A stretch of DNA of 64,000 nucleotides from Vibrio nitrifigilis. Its GTDB lineage: Bacteria; Pseudomonadota; Gammaproteobacteria; Enterobacterales; Vibrionaceae. The notes beneath the pieces are model-generated. The model was not told where the DNA came from. It searched no databases and was given only the letters and a program-made list of their open reading frames with translations. Made by a program: the position numbers and the translations under genes. Positions within the stretch are counted from its first letter, which is position 1. Every line of letters starts with the position of its first letter. The stretch covers positions 806,001-870,000 of the forward strand of contig NZ_JADPMR010000004.1 of the NCBI RefSeq assembly GCF_015686695.1. The letters run 5' to 3'. Shown here piece by piece: positions 9,183 to 18,494 of the stretch.

Positions 9183-10889
9183 TTAATAAACCAATTCTTT
9201 TTTTACTTTAAATTTGGCCACTAATTCTTTCAATGAATTGGCTTGAACCGATAAATCTTCACTGGCTTGAGCGGTTTCTTGTGTACTCAGCAACACATTA
9301 CCGCCCGATTCACGAATACCTTCTAAATTCATACTGATTTCGTTAGACGTAACCGATTGCTCTTCACTGGCAGCGGCTACTTGTAAATTCGCCTCAGACA
9401 ACTCTGCAATCGCAGAGGCAATCACAATAAATTCGGCTTTCGTCTCTTCAATCTTCGTCGACGTTTGCATTATCACATCATCGCTACCAGCAATAATCGC
9501 TGCCGCATTTTGGGTATTTCCAACCAATTTATTGACCAGATCTGAAATTTCTTGTGTCGCTTTTTGGCTTCTGGATGCTAAGTTGCGTACTTCATCAGCC
9601 ACCACAGCAAAACCACGGCCTTGTTCTCCCGCGCGAGCGGCTTCGATTGACGCGTTTAATGCCAATAAATTGGTTTGCTCAGAGATTCCATCGACTTCCT
9701 GAATAAAATTCTGAATTTTTTCGGTACTACCTTGCAAGACGCCAATAATGTCTTGGCACAACCGGCCTTGTTCAATCAATTTGTTAGAGAGTGCCTGCGT
9801 CGTTTCTGCGGTTTCACAGCCATGTTGAGCACTGCTGTTGACTCTATCCGTCGATGCAGCTGCCCCCTCTGCATTGCTCGCAACTTCGGTGATGGTCGTC
9901 GACATTTGTGTCATCGCAGCAGCTACCATCTCAGTATTTTGCTGTTGCTGACTCATTGCCTGACGATTTATTTCTGCTACTTCGGCCAACTCCACCACCG
10001 TTGCTGCGATATTATCAGCACGACTGACGACTTCACTCACTATACGGCTTAAGGCATGACATACGTGATTCATACTAGTAAGCAATTGCCCCACTTCATC
10101 CTTGCTATCAACCGTTATATGCTGGTCAAAATTGCCTTTTGCCATCTCTTCAGCGACTTCTTTTGCGCTTGTAACACCTTTCACAATCGCACGGCTAACG
10201 ATAATCCCTACCAATAACCCAAAAATGGCTGAGCAACTAGAAATGATAACCATATTGGTTAACGCTTCATGCTCTTCATTTTCAGTCACGATCACAGCGG
10301 CTTCTGTCGCCCTTTCTAAACGCAGTAAAAACTGTTCCAATTCATGATCGAGCTGGTCTTGTTTGGTTTCTAAATTTGCAGCGCTATCAGCTAACTCGCC
10401 ATGTTTTTCACCGTCACTCAAGATATCAAGCATGGAAAACATCGAAATCTCATACTCTTTATGATGTTTGATGATCACATCGAGTTCTTTGTCTAACTGA
10501 ATTAGCCTATCGCGAATATTTTGTGTGAAAGCATGGGAGATGGACTGCTCCAACAGCTGTTTGGCAACCATCACTTTTTCATCGAAATAGAGCGCATTTT
10601 GTTTTATTTGTTGGCTATATTTCTTCATCTGAGACGTGGTGTCTTGTGATTTAATATCACTGATTCTAAGGATCTTCTCGAGCATAATAGCTCCCTGAAG
10701 CTGTTTGACCGTGATATCACTAGCCAACTTCACTAAAGGGATATTTTCTTTCGCTATGGCATCAATTTCTGTGGCGACACGGCTCATTTTATAAATGGCA
10801 TAAGCAGATGTAGCAGCGACCAAGGCCAACAATATTATCACTAACCCAAGAAGCTTCTTGGTGATAGACAAATTTCTATACCACTGCAT
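9183..10889 (-). CDS. Methyl-accepting chemotaxis protein, four-helix-bundle sensor
   Basis: Chemoreceptor, 568 residues, classic layout: membrane segment at about 11-31, a periplasmic helical sensor (about 32-210, four-helix-bundle style), a second membrane segment at about 212-234, HAMP (ASRAIV onward, with EVAEEMAKGNFDQHI) and the signalling domain with the tip [17 protein letters not shown]. The terminal residues show no CheR-tethering NWETF-type pentapeptide. The start has an AAGGATT site. Ligand unknown. Confidence 0.92.
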   Translation of the reverse strand: MQWYRNLSITKKLLGLVIILLALVAATSAYAIYKMSRVATEIDAIAKENIPLVKLASDITVKQLQGAIMLEKILRISDIKSQDTTSQMKKYSQQIKQNALYFDEKVMVAKQLLEQSISHAFTQNIRDRLIQLDKELDVIIKHHKEYEISMFSMLDILSDGEKHGELADSAANLETKQDQLDHELEQFLLRLERATEAAVIVTENEEHEALTNMVIISSCSAIFGLLVGIIVSRAIVKGVTSAKEVAEEMAKGNFDQHITVDSKDEVGQLLTSMNHVCHALSRIVSEVVSRADNIAATVVELAEVAEINRQAMSQQQQNTEMVAAAMTQMSTTITEVASNAEGAAASTDRVNSSAQHGCETAETTQALSNKLIEQGRLCQDIIGVLQGSTEKIQNFIQEVDGISEQTNLLALNASIEAARAGEQGRGFAVVADEVRNLASRSQKATQEISDLVNKLVGNTQNAAAIIAGSDDVIMQTSTKIEETKAEFIVIASAIAELSEANLQVAAASEEQSVTSNEISMNLEGIRESGGNVLLSTQETAQASEDLSVQANSLKELVAKFKVKKELVY

Positions 10890-11229
10890 GTATCAATCCT
10901 TAGAATAGCCGTTAATTTCTGAGCTAATCATAGGCAAATTGCATATAAATCCCCTACCTCTAATGGATATATCTGCCGTTCGTTCATTCATTTATCTACT
11001 CTGAGTAACATTTCTTTGCCATCAGCAATAGTGAATTGCATAAAAACATTATTCGACGCACATCTCTTTTTTCAGTGATAAAAGAAAATTTTCTTCAATC
11101 GCGAGATTTGCCGCTTAAGGCATGCGTCATTCCTGACGGTAAGTGATTGAAGACGAATAGATAGCGGCAACGTTAGAGCGTCAAATTTGATAAGATAACG
11201 ACCTGTCCATCGCATTAAGACGTTATTCT
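10890..11229. other. Intergenic, 340 bases, divergent promoter region
   Basis: No credible gene. It must hold the promoters of the MCP (minus) and the glycosylase (plus). TTGCCGCT (11108-11115) and AGCGGCAA (11163-11170) form an inverted repeat enclosing a smaller GCGTCA/TGACGG stem; this could be a 5' UTR structure of the glycosylase mRNA. Confidence 0.5.
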
Positions 11230-11916
11230 ATGACCATTGAAAAATTTGATTCTATCTATCAACGTGCCTGCGAACGTAAAGGTAGCCAAAGCGCATTAGA
11301 ATCCTTATTACGTCACCCACTGACTAAAGAACAAATTGCTCAAATTCCTGATAACCGCTGGTTAGCCGCTTTTACTATGAAAGTATTTCAAAGTGGTATC
11401 CAATGGAAAGTTGTTGCCGATAAGTGGCCTAATTTTGAACAACTGTTTTTCCAGTTCCGTTTAGAGCCTCTGCTAATGCAACCCGATGAAGCTTGGGAAG
11501 AAAAAGCACAAAATCCAGGTATTATTCGCTACTTGCCTAAAGTCATGACCATCCCAGCGAATGCTCAGATGATTTTTGACATTCGTTTGGATCACGGATC
11601 ATTTGGGAAATGGGTTGCCCAGTTTCCACAAGAGCGCATTGTCGACCTTTGGTTGCATCTGAAAAAACACGGTAAGCGCCTCGGTGGTAATACTGGGCCG
11701 TATGCATTACGGCAATTAGGAGTAGACACATTTCTACTGACCCACGATATAGAAGCCTATCTGAGAGCCACAAAGGTCATTGATGGTGGTAAAGACACCA
11801 AACGCACTCTGTACGCCACTAACGATGCCTTTAACCAATGGCATGAAGAATCTGGCCGTAGCTTTACCGAAATCAGCCAAATCATTGCTTATTCAACCGG
11901 TGATAACCGTGTTTAA
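11230..11916 (+). CDS. DNA-3-methyladenine glycosylase I-like protein
   Basis: 228 residues resembling the Tag/HhH-GPD superfamily: FTMKVFQSGIQWKVVADKWPNFEQLFF (residues 48-74 region) parallels the FQSGLSW segment of Tag, followed by a helical block with GNTGPYALRQLGVDTFLLT. Tag removes 3-methyladenine from DNA to start base excision repair. The N-terminal zinc-binding cysteine and its C-terminal partners of E. coli Tag are not evident, so activity on that substrate is uncertain. Many gammaproteobacteria carry this form as a second Tag-like gene. Weak ribosome binding site. Confidence 0.75.
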   Translation: MTIEKFDSIYQRACERKGSQSALESLLRHPLTKEQIAQIPDNRWLAAFTMKVFQSGIQWKVVADKWPNFEQLFFQFRLEPLLMQPDEAWEEKAQNPGIIRYLPKVMTIPANAQMIFDIRLDHGSFGKWVAQFPQERIVDLWLHLKKHGKRLGGNTGPYALRQLGVDTFLLTHDIEAYLRATKVIDGGKDTKRTLYATNDAFNQWHEESGRSFTEISQIIAYSTGDNRV

Positions 11917-11962
11917 GCTCATCGAACATGCACTGTTTGATGTTGCCATCAAATGAACGACG

Positions 11963-11993
11963 AAAAAAGCCCAAATCACTGAGGATTTGGGCT
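11963..11993 (-). terminator. Rho-independent terminator for acetate kinase
   Basis: AGCCCAAATC / GATTTGGGCT, 10-bp stem with a six-base loop and a TTTTTT run on the minus strand. A further hairpin (AATCCCTT 12002-12009 with AAGGGATT 12028-12035) lies between it and the gene. Confidence 0.85.
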
Positions 11994-12060
11994 GAGAGGA
12001 AAATCCCTTTCTCAATCGGGGTAGAGGAAGGGATTAAGTTTTACTGCCGTTGTGGAGCAA

Positions 12061-13254
12061 TTACAGTAAATTTACACAATCTTGAGCAATGACTAACTCT
12101 TCATTAGTTGGAATCACTAATGCAATCGCACCAAGCATTTCAGACGCAGCAATTTGACCTGAAGCACCAAAGCGAGCATCTTCATTACCTTTTTGATCTT
12201 CAACAAAGCCAAATACTTTTAAGTATTCAAGAACAGCGTGACGTACAGGTAATGAGTTTTCACCGATACCACCAGTGAAGACAATCGCGTCTAAATCACC
12301 AATTGAAACTAGGTAAGAACCAATGTATTTCGCTACACGGTATGTAAATACGTCAAAAGCAAGTTGCGCTGCTTCGTCGCCTGCTTCACACGCTTCTAAA
12401 ATGCCGCGCATGTCGCTTGTTGTACCAGAAATACCTAACAAGCCAGATTTTTTATTTAACGTGGTAAAGACTTTTTCTTGATCCCAACCTTTACGCATTA
12501 AGAATTCAATAACACTTGGATCTAAATCACCACAGCGAGTACCCATAGCAAGGCCAGCAAGCGGAGTTAAGCCCATGCTGGTATCAACACTTTCACCGTT
12601 TTTAACCGCAGTGATGGATGCACCATTACCTAAGTGAACAGTAATGATATTGCACTCTGTCGCTGGTTTATCTAACACTTTTGCCGCTTCACGACTTACA
12701 AAATAGTGGCTAGTACCATGTGCGCCGTAACGACGAACTTTGTATTCGTCATACACTTCGTGAGGAACTGCATACATGTATGCTTTCGCAGGCATTGTTT
12801 GGTGGAAAGCTGTATCGAAAATAGCGAACTGAGGGAGTGATGGGAACACTTCCATTGCTGCGCGAATACCCGCTGCATTGGCTTTGTTATGAAGAGGAGC
12901 AAGCTCAGCAAGACGCTCAATTTCTGCTACCACTTCTTCATCAACACGAACAGTGCCTTTAAACGCTTCGCCACCAGCAACAACACGGTGACCAACAGCA
13001 ACGAACTGTTCACTCAAACCAATAGAATCTAGCAATTTAACAATACGTTCAAACGCATACTGATGATGATCGCCACCAGCTGGGATCTCTTCTTTTGTTT
13101 TCTCGCCTTGGTATTTCCAGCTAATGTTTGCTTCTGGCAAACCGAAGCATTCACCGAGGCCACTAACGACTGCATCACCGCTTTCTGGATCAATGACAGC
13201 AAATTTTAGCGAAGAGCTACCAGAGTTGATGACCAACACGTAAGAATTCGACAT
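12061..13254 (-). CDS. ackA: Acetate kinase
   Basis: Interconverts acetyl phosphate plus ADP and acetate plus ATP in the cytosol; 397 residues, the usual length. Family signatures: VLVINSGSSSLKF at the N-terminus, MGLTPLAGLAMGTRCGDLDP in the middle and FTGGIGEN near the C-terminus. The frame is open 24 codons further, but the ATG at 13254 begins the conserved NSYVLVINSG start and has an AGGATA site upstream. No pta is adjacent. Vibrios often have ackA-pta elsewhere plus a second ackA, so this may be the second copy. Confidence 0.95.
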   Translation of the reverse strand: MSNSYVLVINSGSSSLKFAVIDPESGDAVVSGLGECFGLPEANISWKYQGEKTKEEIPAGGDHHQYAFERIVKLLDSIGLSEQFVAVGHRVVAGGEAFKGTVRVDEEVVAEIERLAELAPLHNKANAAGIRAAMEVFPSLPQFAIFDTAFHQTMPAKAYMYAVPHEVYDEYKVRRYGAHGTSHYFVSREAAKVLDKPATECNIITVHLGNGASITAVKNGESVDTSMGLTPLAGLAMGTRCGDLDPSVIEFLMRKGWDQEKVFTTLNKKSGLLGISGTTSDMRGILEACEAGDEAAQLAFDVFTYRVAKYIGSYLVSIGDLDAIVFTGGIGENSLPVRHAVLEYLKVFGFVEDQKGNEDARFGASGQIAASEMLGAIALVIPTNEELVIAQDCVNLL

Positions 13255-13452
13255 GGTGCTATATCCTGTATCTGAGTATGGTTTTGAAGCTAAGCGCTTC
13301 TCCGTTTTGTAGTCCCCATTATTCAATAATTTTTGAATCTTTCAACTTTGTTTTAATTTTTTCTGCAATTCATTTGTTTTTTTCTTGATCTCTGACAAGA
13401 AATGAATTTTTTCTCGGCCCAAATTTAAACATTCATTAATCAACCACACACA

Positions 13453-13489
13453 TAAAAAATTCACCACGATGGTTAAATCGTGGTGAATT
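13453..13489 (-). terminator. Rho-independent terminator of the siderophore operon
   Basis: 13-bp stem AATTCACCACGAT / ATCGTGGTGAATT with a 6-base loop, then a T-run on the minus strand. It lies after the ATPase gene and upstream of ackA. Confidence 0.88.
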
Positions 13490-13529
13490 ATTGTGTGAGT
13501 AAATAATTAAATTGAATGGGATTCATTCA

Positions 13530-14288
13530 TCATGTGTAATATAAACACATCCTTTTACCATCCTGCTCAATGACTTTAAATGGCGTTTCATAAATATCGC
13601 TTAACACCGATTCTTGAATCACCTCATTGACCGCACCATTTGCCACCACTTTTCCGCGCTTTAATGCGATAATCGAATCGGAATAACAAGAAGCAAAATT
13701 AATATCGTGAATAACAATAACCACAGATTTATTCCACTCATGTGCAAGTTTTCGAATTGTCGCCATGATCTTCAAAGAGTGTTTAATATCTAAGTTATTA
13801 AGTGGCTCATCTAAAAAAATATAATCGGTATCTTGGGCCATTACCATCGCAATAAAAGCCATTTGTCGTTGACCACCGCTCAATTCATCTAAGTATTTAT
13901 GTTCAATATCTTTGATGCCTAAATATTCGATAGACTGGTCGATGACTTTTTCATCTTCTGCCGTCAGTTTACCTTGTGAATGAGGGAAACGGCCAAAAGA
14001 GACTAATTCGCGGATAGTAAAACGCATGGTAATCGTGTTTGCCTGACGCAAAACAGAGAGACGCTTAGCGAGTTCTTTCGTATCCCAATCAACTAATGGC
14101 TTACTATCAATCCATACATCACCTTCATCGCGAGCAATTAAGCGACTCGCCATGGATAACAATGTACTTTTACCAGCCCCATTGGGGCCAATAATCGACG
14201 TCACTTTGCCCTTTTCAAACTCAGCACTCGCCTTATCAACAACAGTATGTTGGCCAAATAATTTTGTGAGTTTCTGTAATTGAATCAT
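13530..14288 (-). CDS. Ferric siderophore ABC importer ATPase (VctC-like)
   Basis: 252-residue ATPase that powers iron-siderophore import. Walker A GPNGAGKS, signature LSGGQRQM, Walker B YIFLDEPLNNLD and switch H in VIHD. The FepC/FecE type is recognisable from KRLSVLRQANTI and the short C-terminus. Last gene of a four-gene unit in the order binding protein, permease, permease, ATPase, matching Vibrio cholerae vctPDGC, which moves catechol siderophores. It starts right after the permease stop (2 bases). Confidence 0.92.
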   Translation of the reverse strand: MIQLQKLTKLFGQHTVVDKASAEFEKGKVTSIIGPNGAGKSTLLSMASRLIARDEGDVWIDSKPLVDWDTKELAKRLSVLRQANTITMRFTIRELVSFGRFPHSQGKLTAEDEKVIDQSIEYLGIKDIEHKYLDELSGGQRQMAFIAMVMAQDTDYIFLDEPLNNLDIKHSLKIMATIRKLAHEWNKSVVIVIHDINFASCYSDSIIALKRGKVVANGAVNEVIQESVLSDIYETPFKVIEQDGKRMCLYYT

Positions 14289-14290
14289 GC

Positions 14291-15241
14291 TTAAACCACT
14301 TTGTTACGAATCAGTAGCGTTAAAAAGTAGACGCCACCAATGAAATTAATGACAACACTGATTGTTGTGCCAAAATTAAATACTTTTTCTACCACCCATT
14401 GACCGGACAATAACGCACATACCGACATGGCTGAACAGGCGAATAATAACGTACGGTGGCGGAAAGTATTAAACCATTCACGCGTTAAATTGGTAACCAA
14501 TAAACCGAAAAACATAATTGGCCCAACCAGCGCTGTCGATATCGAAATTAAAATGGCACTCAATAACAATACATTTCTGGTTGTTTTTCGTACATCGACT
14601 CCTAGCCCAATAGCATTATCCTGATCAAGCCAAAACACATCGAGCGTTCTATGCATTCGAAATAATAAAAAGGCGACAACAATTAATAATGGTGCAGTTA
14701 AATACACTAGGTCGACATTAATATTGTTGAAACTTGCAAACATATTTGACTGCAAGGTAGCAAAATCGTTAGGGTCCATTAACATTGTCAAGAATGAAGC
14801 CACATTGCCAAATAAAGCCCCGAGAATCACACCAAGCAATAATAACACCATCAAATTTCGCTGCTGACCACGAAAATAAAAAGCAAACAACAAAAATGAA
14901 AAGCCGAGCATAACGACCATGGCAATCGTAAAATTCGCATAAGCGTTGACGGAGTAAAAACTCATTCCACCAAATAGCACTACCACCAATACTTGGGTCA
15001 GCATATACAAGGAGTCAAACCCCATAATGCTCGGCGTTAAAATCCGGTTATTGGTAATGGTTTGGAACGTTAACGAAGACTGAGCAATCGCAATGCCGGC
15101 TAAAGTCATGGCGATGACCTTAGGCGCTCTACGTGACAAAAAGTAATGGTAGTTGTCTGCATTTAGACCGATACAGATAAACAGTGCCGCAAATACTAAC
15201 GAGACAACAACTAATATAACCAGCTTGGTTCTATCCTGCAT
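14291..15241 (-). CDS. Siderophore ABC importer permease 2 (VctG-like, FecCD family)
   Basis: 316 residues, about 9-10 hydrophobic segments, FecCD/BtuC type. Conserved features include GIAIAQSSLTFQTITNNRILTPS-like text near residue 52 (write-out shortened: GIAIAQSSLTFQ) and GPIMFFGLLVTNLTR, the ATPase coupling region. It overlaps the preceding permease gene by 11 bases, so the two permeases are translationally coupled and probably form the heterodimeric channel. Confidence 0.9.
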   Translation of the reverse strand: MQDRTKLVILVVVSLVFAALFICIGLNADNYHYFLSRRAPKVIAMTLAGIAIAQSSLTFQTITNNRILTPSIMGFDSLYMLTQVLVVVLFGGMSFYSVNAYANFTIAMVVMLGFSFLLFAFYFRGQQRNLMVLLLLGVILGALFGNVASFLTMLMDPNDFATLQSNMFASFNNINVDLVYLTAPLLIVVAFLLFRMHRTLDVFWLDQDNAIGLGVDVRKTTRNVLLLSAILISISTALVGPIMFFGLLVTNLTREWFNTFRHRTLLFACSAMSVCALLSGQWVVEKVFNFGTTISVVINFIGGVYFLTLLIRNKVV

Positions 15242-16169
15242 GCTTTTGACCTCGCAGGATTAAGGTAATAAAGGCAATACCGCCTAGAATGCTAATAATC
15301 ATTGAAATAGGTACTTCATACGGGAAAATAATCACTCGACCCACTAAATCACACGCTAGCACTAGTAACGCACCGCAGGCTGCGCTGATGGGAATATTAC
15401 GCCGCAAGTTGTCTCCACAAAAACTGCTCACTAAGTTAGGGACGATCAAGCCCAAAAATGGCAATTGACCCACAATCATGACCACGGTTGCCGACATCAT
15501 GGACACCAAACAGACGCCAATCACCAACACTTGCTGATAATTCAAACCCAAATTGACCGCAAAATCTTTGCCCATACCAACAGCAGAGATTCGAGCGGCG
15601 TACAAATAGCTAAAAATCGCAATGGGTATGGCGATATAGAGCAGCTCATAATCTCCCTGCAGCAAATTAGCAAAGTTCGCTACCCCCCAGCCCATCAGGT
15701 TTTGTACCGCATCGTATTTATAAGCAATGAATGTTGCGGCTGAAGAGACCACATTACCAAAAATGATACCCACTAATGGTACGAAAATGGCGTTTTTAAA
15801 TTGAATACGATTGATAAACTGAACAAAGACCAACGTGCCAGCCATTGAAACCAAAAAGATCAGCCAGATGTTGTTACCATCACCAAATATCACCAAACTC
15901 AGCACATAGCCCAGCATGGCACACTCAATCGTGCCGGATGTGGATGGCGCAGCAAAACGGTTTTGACTGACCTGCTGCATAATAAGTCCTGCAATGCTTA
16001 AACCTGCACCAGAAAGCAAAATCGCGATTAAGCGCGGAACACGGCTCGTCACAAAAAGCTGCCATGCTAATGAATCACCAGCCATGAGCGCAGAAAAGGA
16101 AACGTCACCAACGCCGACGAAGAGAGACGCGATACTAAGCAAGATTAATGCGGATAATAGCTTTTTCAC
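15231..16169 (-). CDS. Siderophore ABC importer permease 1 (VctD-like, FecCD family)
   Basis: 312 residues with about 9 hydrophobic segments. FecCD signatures: RVPRLIAILLSGAGLSIAGL and GQLPFLGLIVPN. The start is GTG with an AGAGG site 7 bases upstream. It is separated from the binding-protein gene by a short spacer that holds a stem-loop. It forms the membrane channel with the next permease. Confidence 0.9.
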   Translation of the reverse strand: MKKLLSALILLSIASLFVGVGDVSFSALMAGDSLAWQLFVTSRVPRLIAILLSGAGLSIAGLIMQQVSQNRFAAPSTSGTIECAMLGYVLSLVIFGDGNNIWLIFLVSMAGTLVFVQFINRIQFKNAIFVPLVGIIFGNVVSSAATFIAYKYDAVQNLMGWGVANFANLLQGDYELLYIAIPIAIFSYLYAARISAVGMGKDFAVNLGLNYQQVLVIGVCLVSMMSATVVMIVGQLPFLGLIVPNLVSSFCGDNLRRNIPISAACGALLVLACDLVGRVIIFPYEVPISMIISILGGIAFITLILRGQKHAG

Positions 16170-16197
16170 ACAAAACCTCTATCGAGCTATTACAACA

Positions 16198-16221
16198 AGG
16201 CCCACCGATTGAAGTGGGCCT
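16198..16221 (-). promoter_or_regulatory. Intercistronic stem-loop between binding protein and permease
   Basis: AGGCCCAC / GTGGGCCT, 8-bp GC-rich stem with an 8-base loop, on the minus strand after the binding-protein stop. There is only a broken T-run (TTGTTGT). Such hairpins after the first gene protect or partly terminate the message and raise binding protein over permease levels. Confidence 0.65.
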
Positions 16222-16232
16222 ATGACAAATCG

Positions 16233-17144
16233 TTATTTAACACTTACCACTTGCTGCATATCAGCAATCATCTGCTCAGTCGCATGCACACCAGCAACCC
16301 CCAAATACCAAGCATTGAGATTTAAGTAGGTGACACGATGATGTTTGTATGCGTCCGTCTCTTTAACGAGTGCATTTTCAAAGTATTCATGCGTATGACT
16401 TTTACCTTTATTGACCAGTTTGTCGCGGTCAATAATAAATAGGGTTTGTGGGTTGTGTTCACGAATATATTCGTAAGAGATCAAATCACCGTGACGATTA
16501 CTCTGCTTCACTTTCACCGTAGGCGTAAAACCAAAGTCTTCATAGACAGAAGAGAACCGTGACTTTTCACCAAAAGTACTCACATTACCGCCAGTCGACA
16601 AGACCGTCATGGCATCTTCATGGTGTGCTTGGTTATACGCTTTGATCTGTTTGAATTCTTTATCTAATTGAGCAATTTTTGCATCGACCTTAGGCTCAAT
16701 AGCAAAAATTTTACCTAAGTTACGCCATTGTTGTTGAGTATTTTTCCAGTAATCGGTGGTATCAACGTTACCGAATACGATAGTAGGCGCGATGTCTGAT
16801 AATTCTTTGTACGCTTTGGCCGCTCGCGGACCAATAATGATCAAATCGGGTTTTTCAGAATAGATTTTTTCAAAATCTGGATCGAACAGTGATCCAGCCG
16901 AACCATATTGCTCACCTTGATATTTCTTTAAAAAGTCGGGCATAAAACCCACTTTTGATACGGCAACAGGTTTAATACCGAAAGCATCGATGGCGTCTAA
17001 CGCCCCTATTCCGATCACCACAACTCGTTTCGGTTGTTGTTCTAGAGTCGTTTTCCCTAGTTCGTGTTGAATGGTAACGGTACTTGCTTGGGAAGAAAAG
17101 GCAGCCAAAAGCCCTAAAATGGCAACACTCGTCGACGCTTTCAT
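16233..17144 (-). CDS. Periplasmic ferric siderophore-binding protein (VctP/CeuE/FatB-like)
   Basis: 303 residues. The signal peptide (MKASTSVAILGLLAAFSSQA) has no lipobox cysteine, so a soluble periplasmic protein is expected. The mature part is a class III (helical backbone) binding protein: PKRVVVIGIGALDAIDAFGI and EKPDLIIIGPRA. ATG 17144 has an AAGGAACC site; an in-frame TTG eight codons upstream is less likely. First gene of a Fur-box-preceded operon. No outer-membrane receptor or siderophore synthesis genes are in the window, so the receptor must be elsewhere. Catechol siderophores are the likely cargo by family. Confidence 0.92.
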   Translation of the reverse strand: MKASTSVAILGLLAAFSSQASTVTIQHELGKTTLEQQPKRVVVIGIGALDAIDAFGIKPVAVSKVGFMPDFLKKYQGEQYGSAGSLFDPDFEKIYSEKPDLIIIGPRAAKAYKELSDIAPTIVFGNVDTTDYWKNTQQQWRNLGKIFAIEPKVDAKIAQLDKEFKQIKAYNQAHHEDAMTVLSTGGNVSTFGEKSRFSSVYEDFGFTPTVKVKQSNRHGDLISYEYIREHNPQTLFIIDRDKLVNKGKSHTHEYFENALVKETDAYKHHRVTYLNLNAWYLGVAGVHATEQMIADMQQVVSVK

Positions 17145-17182
17145 AAAAAGGTTCCTTACATTGTTCAAATGCTATAGATTTT

Positions 17183-17201
17183 GATACTTATTCTCATTTA
17201 T
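17183..17201 (-). promoter_or_regulatory. Fur box
   Basis: AAATGAGAATAAGTATC on the minus strand, about 40 bases before the binding-protein start, matches the Fur consensus (GATAATGATAATCATTATC) in most positions, including the AATGAGAAT half. It implies repression by Fe-Fur. Confidence 0.8.
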
Positions 17202-17365
17202 GACTGGTACTATACCGTTGCCAATCCCCCATCGCAATAGGATTCAAAGCCTTAGCTAAGTCAATTGGTTAGATAGAAGTCTTTCGGCAGAAAAGTTGCA
17301 GTTTTTTACAACAAACTGGCGTTAATTTAGCCAAAACTCAACCTGAATTTAACATCAAATTGGGA

Positions 17366-17401
17366 CACAAAAAGAGATGCACTGCTTTTGGGCAGTGCAT
17401 C
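17366..17401 (-). terminator. Terminator of the glutamine amidotransferase gene
   Basis: GATGCACTGC / GCAGTGCATC, 10-bp stem with a six-base loop, followed by CTCTTTTTG on the minus strand. Confidence 0.85.
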
Positions 17402-17440
17402 ATGTCGAGAAAAAAGCAGTGTTAACCCATGAGTAAGGCG

Positions 17441-18223
17441 CTAAGCACAGGATTTAAGCAAAGTGATGGGGTAAGTGGTTAATTCACACGCTTGTACATG
17501 GATAATGGTTTGTTCTTGCATGATATGCCAAGCACGACCGCTCTCAAGCGGCTCAGACGCCAACACCATACCTCTCTCACAGCATTTAGTGAATACAGTC
17601 GGTGGATGGCCATCACTGCTGTAGCGCACAACCCAAAAACTCTGTCCATCAGAGATGCACATTGAAGCGCGAAATGGTTCAGTCACGCCTTTATCAGCAA
17701 TAACATCTTCAATTTCACTGATGGTTATATTGATTGCGGCAATAGGATCATCACGTAAACCATTTTTGATCATCAATAAAAAGATCAATTCACTATCTGT
17801 TGTGCCATTGCGCTTTATATAGAGCTCTTCTGGTAAATGCTTTTCCAGCTCCCACTTCACTTTTTCAAATTGACCAATTTGACCATTGTGCAGAAACATC
17901 CACTGATCATCAATGAACGGATGGCAGTTTGAACGAGATACTTGAGTTCCAGTAGAGGAACGCACATGGGCCATAAACCGATGCGACTTTATATGGTGAG
18001 TCAACGATCTCAGGTTATCATCACTCCATGCGGGTAACACTTCATGAAATTGTCCCGGAGTTTCTCTTCCATCCGTATACCAACCCAAACCAACCCCATC
18101 AGCATTCACGCGTGTCACGGCTTTACGTGCTTCTAGACTTTGGTGAACCAGTGAATGCTCTGGTTCGTAAACTAATTCATCGAGATAAATGGGGACGCCT
18201 TGATAGGCAAGCCAACGGCACAT
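17441..18223 (-). CDS. Class II glutamine amidotransferase (YafJ-like)
   Basis: 260 residues. Cys2 (MCRWLAYQG) becomes the N-terminal nucleophile once Met is removed. Ntn-hydrolase glutaminase motifs follow: NADGVGLGWY, FMAHVRSSTG and NCHPFIDDQWMFLHNGQI. The protein is a stand-alone glutaminase domain with no synthase partner domain, like E. coli YafJ or EgtC. The acceptor reaction is unknown. Good AGGAAG site; monocistronic with its own terminator. Confidence 0.88.
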   Translation of the reverse strand: MCRWLAYQGVPIYLDELVYEPEHSLVHQSLEARKAVTRVNADGVGLGWYTDGRETPGQFHEVLPAWSDDNLRSLTHHIKSHRFMAHVRSSTGTQVSRSNCHPFIDDQWMFLHNGQIGQFEKVKWELEKHLPEELYIKRNGTTDSELIFLLMIKNGLRDDPIAAINITISEIEDVIADKGVTEPFRASMCISDGQSFWVVRYSSDGHPPTVFTKCCERGMVLASEPLESGRAWHIMQEQTIIHVQACELTTYPITLLKSCA

Positions 18224-18494
18224 AATTACTTCCTAACAACTACAACTGGCATCAATAAACCACGTTTAACGCAGAGTATCAACATCTCACATAAAATTTA
18301 TTAATATATTATTACTATTAGTTATATGGCATTAAGTAGTGTTCATCCCTGAACTCGATATGGTTAGTTATCTATGCTGTTTTTGTCATTTTAATCAGCA
18401 GTAAGCATCTAATAAGCTTGATATTTTGGCTATTATCACCAAAAGTTTATTGTCCTTACACAAACAATATAAATCACTTATATAAGTTTCTGTT

